Source: Flavobacteriales bacterium
Lineage (GTDB): Bacteria; Bacteroidota; Bacteroidia; Flavobacteriales_F; PHOS-HE28
Length of the DNA: 64,000 bases
Reading direction: 5' to 3'
NCBI GenBank assembly: GCA_016718655.1
Contig: JADKCV010000013.1
Span: forward strand, 1-64,000
The notes under the pieces were generated by a model that was not told the origin of the DNA, ran no database searches, and saw nothing but the letters and a program-made list of their open reading frames with translations. A program made the position numbers and the translations under genes. Below, one piece after another: positions 55,282 to 64,000 of this stretch. The number at the start of each line of letters is the position of its first letter. Position 1 is the first letter of the stretch.

Positions 55282-56829
55282 ATGCACCTTCGACCACTGC
55301 TCTGGCTCACCCTCGGACTTGTGCTCAACGCATGCCAACGCGATGAACTACTACCTGCGGACGGTCCCCAAGGACCGGTTCTGTTGCAGAAGGCCGAACC
55401 TGCACAGGCACCCGTGGGCGACCCACTGGACCAGGCATCACTGGACCGCAGCGTGGTGGGCATGCTCGAGCAACGCAACGACTTCCGCTGGGACTGGGTG
55501 GACCTACACACCTTATGGAGCGCCCTGCAATACAACGATCACAGCCTGGCCATCGGCTATCGGCCAACCGGGGTCGGGAACGTGGACGATGACCTCCACC
55601 GCATCGATGCGCGCAGCGGAGCCTGGAAGGAAGTGCATGATGCCCTGATCGTCCGCGTGCTTGAACTGCTCAACCGAAATGGTCAACGGGTGGAGCTGCG
55701 TGATATCCTGGTGGAGGACGATCCCGTGCTGCCCATCATTACACTGCGCATCACCGACAAGGAAGTCCTCACCGCACTGTACAACCTGGAGAACGTGCGC
55801 TACCTCGAACCACTGGACTACTGGCCGGCCGCAGGAAGCGATGATGGCCAGCGCAGCACTAGCGGCTGCTCCCCTTCCACCACCGCGGTGAACAGCGCGG
55901 ACATCACCACTATCACCCCGAACGCGCGCCTGCCATGGAACTTCACCCTTCACAACATCCCCGCCGCTTGGAACACCGCACAAGGCGCGGGCATCACCGT
56001 GGGCATGATCGACGCGGGCCTCAGCAGCGCCCAGTCCTTGTTGGCCTCCGACCTCAACAACGGCTTCAGCAATGTAGGCCGCAGCCTCACCACCGGATGG
56101 ACCTTCGGAAGCAGCGCCTACACCAGTTGTACGCACGGTAACAGTATGGCCGGCCAGGCTATAGGACCACGCAATGACCAGGGTGCCACCACCGGTGTGG
56201 CTTACCAGAGCAGCCTGCACTTCGTGCGAGGCTGTGAGGACGTGGTGTTGGACGGCAGCAGCGAACGTACCGGCGTGAAGAACGCATTGGTGGCACTGGG
56301 CAACAACACCGCGGTACGCGTCATCAGCATGAGTATCGGTACCCCCTTCAGCAGCAGCGTGCTAAGCGATGGGGTGAACTATGCGCACGGCCGGGGCAAG
56401 ATGATCATGGCGGCGGCCGGAACCAGCTTCAGCTGGACCAGCTGGTGGGGTGTGGTCTACCCAGCAGCGCTCAGCAAGTGCGTGGCTGTTACCGGTGTGA
56501 AAGAGAACGGCAACAAGTGCTCCAGTTGCCACGATGGATCGCAGGTGGACCTCACCATCGTGATGGAGCGCAACAGCAACAGCTCGCGCAACAGCCTCAC
56601 CCTAGCCACCAGCGGCAGCAGCCCTACCTACATCGGGGGAAGCAGCAGTGCCACGGCAACCGCTGCCGGTATCGCCTCGTTGGTCTGGAGCGCCAACCCG
56701 GCGCGCACCCGCGAACAGGTGTTGCAATGCCTCACCAGCACCGCGCAATTCGCCACCAACCCGAGCAGCAGCAAAGGCTTCGGCAACATCAACGCCGCTG
56801 CCGCCGTGAACTGCGCGCTCGCCAACTGA
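55282..56829 (+). CDS. S8 (subtilisin-family) peptidase, predicted lipoprotein
   Basis: A protein of about 515 residues. I start at ATG 55282, which gives a lipoprotein signal (MHLRPLLWLTLGLVLNACQRDE, lipobox LNAC); a frame start at 55234 would bury it. A pro-region of about 180 residues precedes the catalytic domain. The triad is seen: Asp in ITVGMIDAGLS, His in CTHGNSMAGQAIG, and Ser in GGSSSATATAAGIASLVW, which replaces the usual GTSxAxP. The Asn of the oxyanion hole is not obvious (MIMAAAGTSFSW). It is probably anchored at the outer membrane. It stands alone downstream of tRNA-Arg. Confidence 0.9.
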   Translation: MHLRPLLWLTLGLVLNACQRDELLPADGPQGPVLLQKAEPAQAPVGDPLDQASLDRSVVGMLEQRNDFRWDWVDLHTLWSALQYNDHSLAIGYRPTGVGNVDDDLHRIDARSGAWKEVHDALIVRVLELLNRNGQRVELRDILVEDDPVLPIITLRITDKEVLTALYNLENVRYLEPLDYWPAAGSDDGQRSTSGCSPSTTAVNSADITTITPNARLPWNFTLHNIPAAWNTAQGAGITVGMIDAGLSSAQSLLASDLNNGFSNVGRSLTTGWTFGSSAYTSCTHGNSMAGQAIGPRNDQGATTGVAYQSSLHFVRGCEDVVLDGSSERTGVKNALVALGNNTAVRVISMSIGTPFSSSVLSDGVNYAHGRGKMIMAAAGTSFSWTSWWGVVYPAALSKCVAVTGVKENGNKCSSCHDGSQVDLTIVMERNSNSSRNSLTLATSGSSPTYIGGSSSATATAAGIASLVWSANPARTREQVLQCLTSTAQFATNPSSSKGFGNINAAAAVNCALAN

Positions 56830-56886
56830 GCACCTTCACCACAACGGTCAGGGCCGACATCCTTCCGGGGCTGTCGGCCCTGCCGA

Positions 56887-56893
56887 TATTTGC
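56887..56893 (+). promoter_or_regulatory. Promoter -7-like box before menB
   Basis: TATTTGC, 19 bases before the ATG, a shortened version of TAnnTTTGC. Upstream, GGGGCTGTCGGCCC could fold but is weak. Confidence 0.3.
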
Positions 56894-56911
56894 CCCCCAG
56901 CACACGCATCC

Positions 56912-57781
56912 ATGACCAAGGCCCGCATGAAGAGCGCCATTGCCCCACCGCAATGGACCACCGCGAAGGAGTTCACCGACATCACCTACCGCAAGAGCGG
57001 CGGCGTGGCCCGCATCGCCTTCAACCGGCCCGAGGTGCGCAACGCCTTCCGTCCGCATACGGTGAGCGAGCTCATCCAAGCCTTCCACGATGCGCACCAG
57101 GACACCCGCATCGGCGTGGTGCTCTTCAGCGCTGAAGGGCCCAGCCCGAAGGATGGAGGATGGAGCTTCTGCAGCGGCGGCGACCAGCGTGCACGCGGCC
57201 ACCAAGGCTATGTGGACGAGAGCGGCATGCCACGCCTCAATATCCTGGAAGTACAGCGCATGATACGCTTCATGCCCAAGGTGGTGATCGCTGTGGTGCC
57301 CGGCTGGGCCGTGGGCGGCGGGCACAGCCTGCATGTGGTGTGCGACCTCACCCTTGCCAGCAAGGAGCACGCGGTGTTCAAGCAGACCGATGCCGATGTG
57401 ACCAGCTTCGACGGTGGATACGGCAGTGCCTACCTGGCCAAGATGGTGGGCCAGAAGCGGGCCCGCGAGATCTTCTTCCTGGGCCGGGACATCGATGCGC
57501 AGCGTGCTTACGAGATGGGCATGGTGAACGCCGTGGTGCCGCACGCCGAACTGGAGGTCGTGGCGTGGGAATGGGCGCAGGAGATCCTGGCCAAATCACC
57601 TACCTCCATCAAAATGCTCAAGTTCGCCTTCAACCTGACGGACGATGGTATGGTGGGACAACAGGTATTCGCTGGCGAGGCCACGCGCTTGGCCTACATG
57701 ACCGAAGAAGCGCAGGAGGGCCGCAACGCCTTCTTGGAAAAGCGTAAGCCGGACTTCTCGCGGATCAAGTGGATACCGTGA
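56912..57781 (+). CDS. menB: 1,4-dihydroxy-2-naphthoyl-CoA synthase
   Basis: A 289-residue crotonase-fold enzyme that closes the second ring in menaquinone biosynthesis. MenB hallmarks are FNRPEVRNAFRPHTVSEL, the oxyanion segments FCSGGDQR and GWAVGGGHSLHVVCDLTLAS, the catalytic loop TDADVTSFDGGYGSAYLA, and the C-terminal EGRNAFLEKRKPDF that swaps between subunits. Length is normal. No other men gene is in the window. It is convergent with the methyltransferase gene. Confidence 0.96.
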   Translation: MTKARMKSAIAPPQWTTAKEFTDITYRKSGGVARIAFNRPEVRNAFRPHTVSELIQAFHDAHQDTRIGVVLFSAEGPSPKDGGWSFCSGGDQRARGHQGYVDESGMPRLNILEVQRMIRFMPKVVIAVVPGWAVGGGHSLHVVCDLTLASKEHAVFKQTDADVTSFDGGYGSAYLAKMVGQKRAREIFFLGRDIDAQRAYEMGMVNAVVPHAELEVVAWEWAQEILAKSPTSIKMLKFAFNLTDDGMVGQQVFAGEATRLAYMTEEAQEGRNAFLEKRKPDFSRIKWIP

Positions 57782-57911
57782 AGTGCACCCTCGCCATCCC
57801 TTGGCGGTGTCTCTCCCATATGACTGCACTGGGAATCGCAAATGCCACGACGCTGAAGCCCTTGGCTTGATCGGCCGCTTGTTCAGTGCCAAGTGGAACC
57901 GACAAGGACAG

Positions 57912-58520
57912 CTATTGGGTCCGGATCACCATGAACTGCGTGCCGATGACCCTCAGTTCGGCACCAGGCATCCGTTGAACGAAGTCCCGTACTGCGCGAT
58001 CCACGGGCCGTTCGCCACCCAATCCCGGGGCGGTCCAGTTCAGGTCATCCCCGCATAGGGTCCCGCCTTTCTTGATCTTCGGGTAGTAATTCACGAGATC
58101 GCTCATCACACCGTCGTAGTAGTGATCGCCGTCGATATACACCCAATCGAAGAACGCATCTTTGAAGGTGGCCGCCGCCTCTGCCGAGGTCGAGCGATGT
58201 ATGAAAACCTCACGTCGCTCTTTGAAGGTATTCACCACTGCGTCATGGATCACGTCCATATCGCGCTGTTGTTTCGCGACCGCACCACCGTACCAACAAT
58301 CCTTCTTGTTGGGGAAGAACCGCCAAGGATCGATCAAATGCAGCTCCTTCGGCTGAAGTGCCTCCAGAAGTTGACCACTGAACGCTCCCTTCCAAACGCC
58401 GACCTCTGCACCCACCGAGCGTTTCGACAATCGAGCGACCAATGCTCGACGATCCCTCGCCCAACGCCAATGAGCGAACCGGTTCAAGGGCACCAATAGC
58501 AGTTGTTTCAGTTTCAACAT
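57912..58520 (-). CDS. Class I SAM-dependent methyltransferase (Methyltransf_24 type)
   Basis: A 202-residue protein. The SAM-binding strand is VGAEVGVWKGAFSGQLLEAL, followed by the acidic end of strand 2 in LHLIDPW; the later DWVYIDGDHYYDGVMSDLVNYYPKIKKGGTLCGDDLNW is the hallmark of Methyltransf_24. The substrate is unknown; relatives act on sugars or secondary metabolites. A promoter-like TATCTTTTG lies 35 bases upstream. It is a single gene between menB and metG. Confidence 0.85.
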   Translation of the reverse strand: MLKLKQLLLVPLNRFAHWRWARDRRALVARLSKRSVGAEVGVWKGAFSGQLLEALQPKELHLIDPWRFFPNKKDCWYGGAVAKQQRDMDVIHDAVVNTFKERREVFIHRSTSAEAAATFKDAFFDWVYIDGDHYYDGVMSDLVNYYPKIKKGGTLCGDDLNWTAPGLGGERPVDRAVRDFVQRMPGAELRVIGTQFMVIRTQ

Positions 58521-58554
58521 GGTTCGTGGATCTGCTTTGGTGGCGATTGGCGGC

Positions 58555-58563
58555 CAAAAGATA
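58555..58563 (-). promoter_or_regulatory. Promoter -7-like box before the methyltransferase
   Basis: On the minus strand TATCTTTTG, one base longer than TAnnTTTG, giving a short leader of about 28 bases. Confidence 0.35.
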
Positions 58564-58697
58564 CCCTTTGCATCGATGAAGTAAGATCATCCCCTGATCA
58601 GAGCGGTCCACGATGCTAAGCAGCGTGGTTCCAACAGGTCACCAACACATCATCCTTCAAATTACAACCAATGTTCTGCATGCATCGCTGCGCCCAT

Positions 58698-60812
58698 TCA
58701 CCGCACCTCGCCCCCGGGCGTTACGACGTCCTTGGGTTGCATAAAGACCAATTTGCCACTTGCATCCTCGGCCATCAGCACCATGCCCTGGCTCTCCACA
58801 CCACGCATCTTCCGGGGCTCCAGGTTGGCCACCAGCACCACCTGCTGACCGGGCAATTGCTCGGGCGCATAATGCATGGCGATACCGCTGACCACCGTGC
58901 GGGGTGCAGCTTCACCCAGGTCGATCGTCAGCTTTAGCAGCTTGTCGGACTTGGGCACGCGTTCCGCAGCGGTGATCGTGCCCACGCGAAGATCCAGCTT
59001 CGCAAAGTCGTCGAATGAGATGTTGGGCTTGGAACGTCCATCAGGTGACCCGTCTGTTGCTCCAGGAGCAGCGGCAGGGGGGGCCTCCGAAGGCGCGTTC
59101 GCATGCAGCCGCTCGATCTCCGGCTGGATCTCCTCATCGGTGATCGGTTTGAAAAGGTGCTCCGCAGCTCCGAGCACATGTCCGGGGCCGATGCGATCAC
59201 TGCGCAACGCATCCGCCCAAGGCGCAGCGTCGATCCTCAGCATGCGACGCAAGCGTTCGGAGGTGAAGGGCAGGAAGGGTTCAAGCACGGTGCTCAGTGC
59301 GGCGGCCACATTGAGGCTGTTGCCCAGGATGGCGCGTGTGCGGTCCGGATCGGTCTTCACCAACTTCCACGGCTCGTTATCGCTGAGGTACTTGTTGCCG
59401 GCCCGCGCCACGTTCATCGCCGCGCTCAAGGCATCGCGCAAACGGAACGCATCGATGGCACGTACCACCTCCTCCGCGTTGCCGTGTACGGCGCTCCACA
59501 GCGTCAGATCATCTGGGGTCGCAGTACCCGGTGCAGGTGCCTTGCCCTCGTAGAACTTGTGGCACAGCACCATCACCCGTTGCACGAAGTTGCCGATGAT
59601 GGACACCAGCTCACTGTTGTTCTTCTCCTGGAAGTCCTTCCAGGTGAATTCACTGTCCTTTTGTTCCGGGATGATGGTGGCCAGACAGTAGCGCAATTCG
59701 TCCTGCCGGTGAGGCCAGCGTTCGATATACTCGTGCAACCATACAGCCCAATTGCGGCTGGTGCTGATCTTCCTCCCTTCAAGGTTGAGGAACTCGTTGG
59801 CCGGCACGTTTTGCGGCAGCACGTAGCCGCCGTGCATCTTCAGCAGAATGGGAAAAATGATGGCGTGGAAGACGATGTTGTCCTTGCCGATGAAGTGTAT
59901 CAAGCGCGTGTCGTCGGCCTTCCACCACTTCTCCCAATCGGTGGGCTGACCTTGAGCCTGTCGAAGGGCGGCCCAGTGCTTGGTGGCGCTGATGTATCCG
60001 ATGGGCGCGTCGAGCCAGACGTAAAGCACCTTGCCGGCCGCGCCGGGCAGCGGTACCGGTACTCCCCATTCCAGGTCACGTGTCATGGCGCGGGGTCGCA
60101 GACCGTCCTTCAACCAACTGTTGCACTGCCCCAGAACGCTCGCCTTCCACTCCTTCGGGTCATGGTGCGGTTGGCCATCCAGCACGCCTGTGTTGATCCA
60201 GGAGTCCACCCATTGCTGTGCCTCATCCATTCTGAGGTACCAGTGCCGGGTGGGCCTCAATACGGGTTTGGCACCACTCAGAGTGCTTCGTGGATCCTTC
60301 AGTTCCTTGGGGCTCAATGCACTACCACACTTTTCGCATTGGTCGCCGTAAGCGTCAGGGTTACCGCAGCTCGGACAGGTCCCCATGATATAGCGATCGG
60401 CCAGGAACTGTTCAGCTACCTCATCAAAGTACTGCTGCTCCTCCTGCACGTTGAAGGCACCGTTCTCCAGCAGTTTCAGGAAGAAGCCCTGCGAGGTCTC
60501 GCGGTGCAGGTCGCTACTGGTACGGTCATAGATATCGAAGTGGATGCCGAAGTCCTGGAAGGCCTGGCCCATCAGCACATGGTACTTGTCCACGATGGCG
60601 CGGGGCGTGGTGCCCTCCTTCATGGCGCGCATGGTGATGGCGGCGCCATGTTCGTCGCTGCCGCAGATGAAGAGCACCTCCTTGCCGCGCTGCCGCAGGT
60701 TGCGCACATAGATGTCCGCAGGTAGGTAGGCCCCGGCGATGTGACCGATGTGCAAAGGCCCATTCGCATAAGGCAGGGCGGCAGTGACGGTATGGCGCGT
60801 TGGTGTTTTCAC
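58698..60812 (-). CDS. metG: Methionyl-tRNA synthetase
   Basis: A 704-residue class I synthetase. I start at GTG 60812 (MKTPTRHTVTAALPYANGPLHIGH); an upstream ATG at 60938 would add 42 residues without similarity. The HIGH motif is PLHIGHIAG and the KMSKS equivalent is GRKISTSRNWAVW. The zinc knuckle CPSCGNPDAYGDQCEKCG is present. The C-terminal tRNA-binding domain (DFAKLDLRVGTITAAERVPKSDKLLKL ... RKMRGVESQGMVLM) is fused after a Pro/Ala-rich linker. It is essential for translation initiation and elongation. Its 5' region is shared with the divergent outer-membrane protein gene. Confidence 0.97.
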   Translation of the reverse strand: MKTPTRHTVTAALPYANGPLHIGHIAGAYLPADIYVRNLRQRGKEVLFICGSDEHGAAITMRAMKEGTTPRAIVDKYHVLMGQAFQDFGIHFDIYDRTSSDLHRETSQGFFLKLLENGAFNVQEEQQYFDEVAEQFLADRYIMGTCPSCGNPDAYGDQCEKCGSALSPKELKDPRSTLSGAKPVLRPTRHWYLRMDEAQQWVDSWINTGVLDGQPHHDPKEWKASVLGQCNSWLKDGLRPRAMTRDLEWGVPVPLPGAAGKVLYVWLDAPIGYISATKHWAALRQAQGQPTDWEKWWKADDTRLIHFIGKDNIVFHAIIFPILLKMHGGYVLPQNVPANEFLNLEGRKISTSRNWAVWLHEYIERWPHRQDELRYCLATIIPEQKDSEFTWKDFQEKNNSELVSIIGNFVQRVMVLCHKFYEGKAPAPGTATPDDLTLWSAVHGNAEEVVRAIDAFRLRDALSAAMNVARAGNKYLSDNEPWKLVKTDPDRTRAILGNSLNVAAALSTVLEPFLPFTSERLRRMLRIDAAPWADALRSDRIGPGHVLGAAEHLFKPITDEEIQPEIERLHANAPSEAPPAAAPGATDGSPDGRSKPNISFDDFAKLDLRVGTITAAERVPKSDKLLKLTIDLGEAAPRTVVSGIAMHYAPEQLPGQQVVLVANLEPRKMRGVESQGMVLMAEDASGKLVFMQPKDVVTPGGEVR

Positions 60813-60936
60813 GTGTTGAGCAGCGTCGAAGGCCGAACGGTGTCGGACAGGCGCGAAGGTACCGGGTGCCAATGATCCCAACCGAGTACCGATCTTGGCA
60901 CCCGATCTGTTGCATCCCACAACACACCGCCAAATC

Positions 60937-61545
60937 ATGCCTATCCATCGTTCCTTGCTCCTAGCGTTGCCGCTACTCCTTCAACCACTCGCTGCCCGGT
61001 CACAGGTCTTCCAAGAGGGCCAGCATGCTCTTTCGGTCGGCTATGGAGTTGGTTCTTTCATCAGTGCCATCAACGCTTCTTTCGATGGCTTCACGGACGT
61101 GAGTACGACCACCACCGGTCCGATCTACTTCAAATACGAATATGGTATCACCGAGGATATCGGACTCGGTGTGAACGTGGCTTATGGCACGAACCAATGG
61201 AAATACCGTTACACGTCCATCGATGAGAACGGCAATGACGTGTTCTACACGGAGACCACAGACCGGACCCACTACAGTGTGCTGGCCCGATTGAACTTCC
61301 ACTTCGGGAATGAGGAGAAGTTCGACCCGTACATGGGCTTCGGCATGGGTTATCGGAACTCCATGTGGTCATCGGATACGGACAACCCATTCGGCACCAG
61401 CGGCGTTTCGTTGAGCGGCCTGTTCCCCTTGGGCATGGAACTGACCATCGGAGCGCGGTACTTCTTCACGGACAACATCGGCCTGTATGCCGAACTGGGT
61501 GCTGCTAAGACGGTGGTGCAGGGTGGCCTTGCGGTGAAATTCTGA
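60937..61545 (+). CDS. Outer-membrane beta-barrel protein
   Basis: A 202-residue protein with a signal peptide (MPIHRSLLLALPLLLQPLAARSQ) and an eight-strand-like barrel: alternating strands such as GPIYFKYEYGITEDIGLGVNVAYG, YSVLARLNFHF, FDPYMGFGMGYRNSMW and LTIGARYFFTDNIGLYAELGAAKTVVQGGLAVKF, ending in Phe as expected for BAM recognition. Start at ATG 60937. Function unknown. It ends 25 bases before the S66 gene on the same strand. Confidence 0.85.
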   Translation: MPIHRSLLLALPLLLQPLAARSQVFQEGQHALSVGYGVGSFISAINASFDGFTDVSTTTTGPIYFKYEYGITEDIGLGVNVAYGTNQWKYRYTSIDENGNDVFYTETTDRTHYSVLARLNFHFGNEEKFDPYMGFGMGYRNSMWSSDTDNPFGTSGVSLSGLFPLGMELTIGARYFFTDNIGLYAELGAAKTVVQGGLAVKF

Positions 61546-61570
61546 TCGCCAGGCCCGAACTTTGGGCCTT

Positions 61571-62539
61571 ATGCCTATCGTCACTCCTCCCTTCCTGCGC
61601 CCTGGCGACACCATCGCAGTGGTCCCAACGGCACGTGCGATCACAGTGGAAGAGCTACAGGATGGCATCGCGTTGGCTGAAGGCTGGGGCTTGAGGGTGC
61701 GGTTGGGCAGCGGAGTTGGACGGAAGCATTTCCAACAGGCCGGCACCGGTGCAGAACGTGCGGCGGACCTCCGATCCGCCCTGAACGACCCCGAAGTGAG
61801 GGCCATCTGGTGTGCGCGCGGTGGCTATGGTACGATCCACCTCATGGACCACTTGGATCTTTCCGTACTTAGGCATGACCCCAAGTGGATCATTGGCTTC
61901 AGTGATGTAACGGTGCTTCACAATGCGCTGAACAACTTGGGGGTCGCTAGCCTGCATGCTCAGATGCCACATAACATCAGGGCGAAAACGAAGGAATGCA
62001 GGGAAAGTTTGAGAGCTCTGTTGATGGGAGGAGGGTCGCTCATGGAGAATGGTGACGGAGTGGACCACCTGTTCGCCGACGATCGTTCACCTTTCACGCG
62101 TGTGGGCCACTGTGAGGGCGTTCTGGTTGGAGGCAACCTCTCCTTGCTGTACGCCCTGCGCGGCACACCCTACGACATCGACCCGCGCGGCAAGATCCTC
62201 TTCATCGAGGACCTGGACGAATTGCTTTACCACTTTGACCGCATGGTACAGAACCTACGTTCGTCGGGCTGGTTCAAGGACTTGGCAGGTCTCGTCGTAG
62301 GCGGCATGAGCGATATGCGTGACAAGGATCCGGCAGACCCTTTCGGCAGGACCGCCGAACAGATCATCGATGATGCTCTGGGTGATGTGGACTATCCTGT
62401 TTGCTTCGGCTTTCCTTCCGGCCATATCGCTGACAATCGCGCTCTGATACTGGGCCGAAAAGCCAAGCTCAGCGTCACCCGTTCGGGAGTAAAGCTGAGC
62501 TTTGCAGGGCTTGATGACGACGCGGCTGGCGTCCTATGA
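61571..62539 (+). CDS. S66-family LD-carboxypeptidase (muramoyltetrapeptide carboxypeptidase)
   Basis: A 322-residue cytoplasmic enzyme that removes the terminal D-Ala from recycled murein tetrapeptides. The catalytic Ser lies in WIIGFSDVTVLHNAL, the Glu in GKILFIEDLDEL and the His in GFPSGHIADNRALILG; the RGGYG motif (CARGGYGTIHL) is also present. A promoter-like GAACTTTG at 61557 lies only seven bases before the ATG, so the mRNA may be almost leaderless. It ends five bases before the convergent DUF4412 gene. Confidence 0.93.
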   Translation: MPIVTPPFLRPGDTIAVVPTARAITVEELQDGIALAEGWGLRVRLGSGVGRKHFQQAGTGAERAADLRSALNDPEVRAIWCARGGYGTIHLMDHLDLSVLRHDPKWIIGFSDVTVLHNALNNLGVASLHAQMPHNIRAKTKECRESLRALLMGGGSLMENGDGVDHLFADDRSPFTRVGHCEGVLVGGNLSLLYALRGTPYDIDPRGKILFIEDLDELLYHFDRMVQNLRSSGWFKDLAGLVVGGMSDMRDKDPADPFGRTAEQIIDDALGDVDYPVCFGFPSGHIADNRALILGRKAKLSVTRSGVKLSFAGLDDDAAGVL

Positions 62540-62543
62540 CCGA

Positions 62544-63188
62544 TCAGTTCCTTTCGAACTTGTTGTAACCGGCCGGGATCTCGAACTGGGTAGGCTTCTG
62601 GGCGGCTTTGGTCACCCTCGTGACCTCGAGTCGGCTCACCTCGGCACCATCCATCTTCTGTTCCACTCCGAGCATGGGGAATACGCCACCATTGTCCTTC
62701 ACTTGCAGGAAGAACACGGCCTGCTCATCCTTGCGGTTGAGCGTCTCCAAGAGGGGCACGAAGAAACTGAATTCATCCGCCGCCACCCAGTAGGTGATCT
62801 GGCGGTCCTCCTTGGGGCTCTTCACCAGCCACTTCTCACACTTGTACCCAGCGATATCCTTCATCTCCGAGGTCTTCTGAACGGTCACCACCACATCCTT
62901 TGGAAGTCGCATGTTGGGCACGTCCATATAGAGTTTTCGCTCAGGGCTGATCGCGGTTACCGTCTTGTCGCGTGTGTCGACAAGCATGATCCCTTGAACC
63001 TCACCCCGTGCACCGATCTCCTCGATGCGGACACGATCGCCTTTGACGAAGTACTTGTAGCTGGTCACCACCGGACCTGTGGTCTTTGTGAATTCCACCA
63101 CACCTTCAAAGGGTTGGGCATGAACAGCGAGGGCCATCAGGCCAGCGGCCAGGGCTATCGAGCGGAAAAAGGTCGGTACGCTTTGCAT
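62544..63188 (-). CDS. DUF4412 domain exported protein
   Basis: A protein of 214 residues. I take ATG 63188, which gives a signal peptide (MQSVPTFFRSIALAAGLMALAVHAQ); an earlier frame start at 63230 adds 14 basic residues. The mature part fits DUF4412: FEGVVEFTKTTGPVVTSYKYFVKGDRVRIEE, KTVTAISPERKLYMDVP, and the conserved DIAGYKCEKWLVKSP and YWVAADEFSFFVPLL. Function unknown; probably periplasmic or outer-membrane associated. It is divergent from yraN. Confidence 0.85.
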   Translation of the reverse strand: MQSVPTFFRSIALAAGLMALAVHAQPFEGVVEFTKTTGPVVTSYKYFVKGDRVRIEEIGARGEVQGIMLVDTRDKTVTAISPERKLYMDVPNMRLPKDVVVTVQKTSEMKDIAGYKCEKWLVKSPKEDRQITYWVAADEFSFFVPLLETLNRKDEQAVFFLQVKDNGGVFPMLGVEQKMDGAEVSRLEVTRVTKAAQKPTQFEIPAGYNKFERN

Positions 63189-63285
63189 CTTTCGTTCGCG
63201 TTTCCCAAGGATTGGCTGAAAAACCCTCAATTTTAGGCCTTCAACGGTGGCGTACCGGATAGGTTACGTGCCGTTCTTTCCACAG

Positions 63286-63666
63286 ATGGCTGAGCACAAC
63301 GTTACGGGCGCCCTTGGCGAGCAATTGGCGTGCCGCTTCCTGGAGGAGGCCGGTCTGGAGGTGATGGAGCGCAACTGGAAACACGGCAGGCATGAGCTCG
63401 ATATCATCGCACGCACAGCCCGGGAGCTGGTGATCGTGGAGGTGAAGACCCGCAGCAGCGACCAGCACGGCCAGCCCGAGGAGGCCGTAAAAAAAGGAAA
63501 GCGGGGACGCATGATCCAGGCGGCCAATGCCTATGTTCAGGTCACCGGCATCGAGCTTCCCGTGCGGTTCGACATCGTCAGTATCATCCTCCATCCGAGC
63601 GGGAAGCCCTACATCCATCACATCAACGACGCGTTCTATCCCACCACCCATGACCGACCGTACTGA
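63286..63666 (+). CDS. yraN: YraN/UPF0102 family putative endonuclease
   Basis: A 126-residue protein of the UPF0102 family, with a PD-(D/E)xK-like core: GALGEQLACRFLEEAGLEVMERNW, HELDIIA (Glu37, Asp39) and LVIVEVKTR (Glu52, Lys54), followed by KRGRMIQAANAYV. The ATG at 63286 gives the standard N-terminus MAEHNVTGALGE; a GTG at 63247 would add 13 residues. Its last 17 bases overlap the next gene, which implies an operon. Confidence 0.92.
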   Translation: MAEHNVTGALGEQLACRFLEEAGLEVMERNWKHGRHELDIIARTARELVIVEVKTRSSDQHGQPEEAVKKGKRGRMIQAANAYVQVTGIELPVRFDIVSIILHPSGKPYIHHINDAFYPTTHDRPY

Positions 63667-64000
63667 CCGCAGCAAGAAAGGCGGCAAGAAAGGCCCTGCA
63701 CGCAGCGCCCGACCTGCATCCGGCACTGAACGACCACGTTCCTCCCGCGCAGGTAAACGACCTCCTGCAGCCGAACGCGACGGTTATGACGGCCCGAAAC
63801 GATCAGGACCATCCAGCGGACCCCGTAAGAGAACCGATCGGCCCGATAGCGAACGATCCACCTCCAACAGTGGCTCCCGGCCTGGCAGTGCTTCAGGCAC
63901 CGGCTACGGCCGATCCACAGGGAACGACCGTCCCTTTGCCAAGGGAAGTTCCCGCCCAAGTGGTGGTTCACGAGCACCATTTGGCCGAGCATCACGCCCG
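63650..64000 (+). CDS. Basic disordered N-terminus of a protein cut off by the window end
   Basis: From ATG 63650, overlapping the end of yraN by 17 bases, the frame stays open to base 64000: MTDRTDRSKKGGKKGPARSA and on for 117 codons. It is almost wholly Arg, Lys, Ser, Gly and Pro, so it is intrinsically disordered and probably binds RNA. In Bacteroidetes such extensions commonly precede an RluB-type rRNA pseudouridine synthase domain; DEAD-box helicases and rRNA methyltransferases are alternatives. The catalytic part lies outside the window, so the identity is a guess. Confidence 0.5.
   Translation, partial: MTDRTDRSKKGGKKGPARSARPASGTERPRSSRAGKRPPAAERDGYDGPKRSGPSSGPRKRTDRPDSERSTSNSGSRPGSASGTGYGRSTGNDRPFAKGSSRPSGGSRAPFGRASRP

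Overview
The window looks like a chromosomal stretch of a GC-rich Bacteroidetes bacterium, probably a Flavobacteriales-like lineage and possibly from an uncultured genome. The evidence is three T9SS type B (CHU_C) C-terminal domains, three PorP/SprF proteins, an OmpA/TPR/PD40 protein, propeller (Reg_prop/Y_Y_Y) hybrid kinases, MenB, a DUF2723 protein, promoter-like TAnnTTTG boxes and an almost complete lack of Shine-Dalgarno sequences. There are two tRNAs (Gln-TTG and Arg-CCT), no rRNA and no CRISPR array. Five genes are broken at seven places by small indels. Each of the four genes that can be checked regains one frame of sensible length when 1-4 bases are added or removed, so these may be assembly errors rather than true pseudogenes.

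Layout. 1-2700: the tail of an unrecognised AT-richer gene, a candidate structured RNA, a small secreted protein, and hppD (tyrosine catabolism) followed by a strong terminator. 2843-13626: a compact signalling block. On the minus strand NarL-type regulator, hybrid kinase 2, hybrid kinase 1 and a small lipoprotein form a tightly overlapping operon. A separate HPt gene and two paralogous secreted proteins lie alongside, and both divergent intergenic regions carry the same palindrome (GTGGAAATAC, nine bases, GTATTTCCAC). A stand-alone receiver follows. The block is bracketed by two copies of the last ~63 bp of hppD, which suggests an inserted or duplicated island. 13774-25322: ordinary and accessory genes: an AlbA_2-type protein, a WYL regulator with DUF1761, a serine hydrolase, OsmC, a Fet4-like permease, PPK2, aspS, an M48 peptidase with a YjgN/DUF898 protein, and an M90 peptidase. 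25654-29907: tRNA-Gln, a DUF2723 probable protein O-glycosyltransferase and a polysaccharide deacetylase.

29904-54903 (minus strand) is the dominant feature, a 25-kb surface-adhesin locus. In transcription order it holds a small CHU_C protein, PorP/SprF, a ~3,434-residue protein with about 37 cysteine-rich SprB-type repeats, PorP/SprF, a ~2,850-residue protein with 31 repeats of a second two-cysteine type, PorP/SprF, and an OmpA/TPR/PD40 protein. Giant substrates made for T9SS export are thus each coupled to a PorP/SprF partner that probably anchors them on the outer membrane, as SprB and SprF do in gliding Flavobacterium.

55046-64000: tRNA-Arg, an S8 lipoprotein protease, menB, a methyltransferase, metG, an outer-membrane barrel, an S66 LD-carboxypeptidase, a DUF4412 protein, YraN, and the start of a basic disordered protein that runs off the window.
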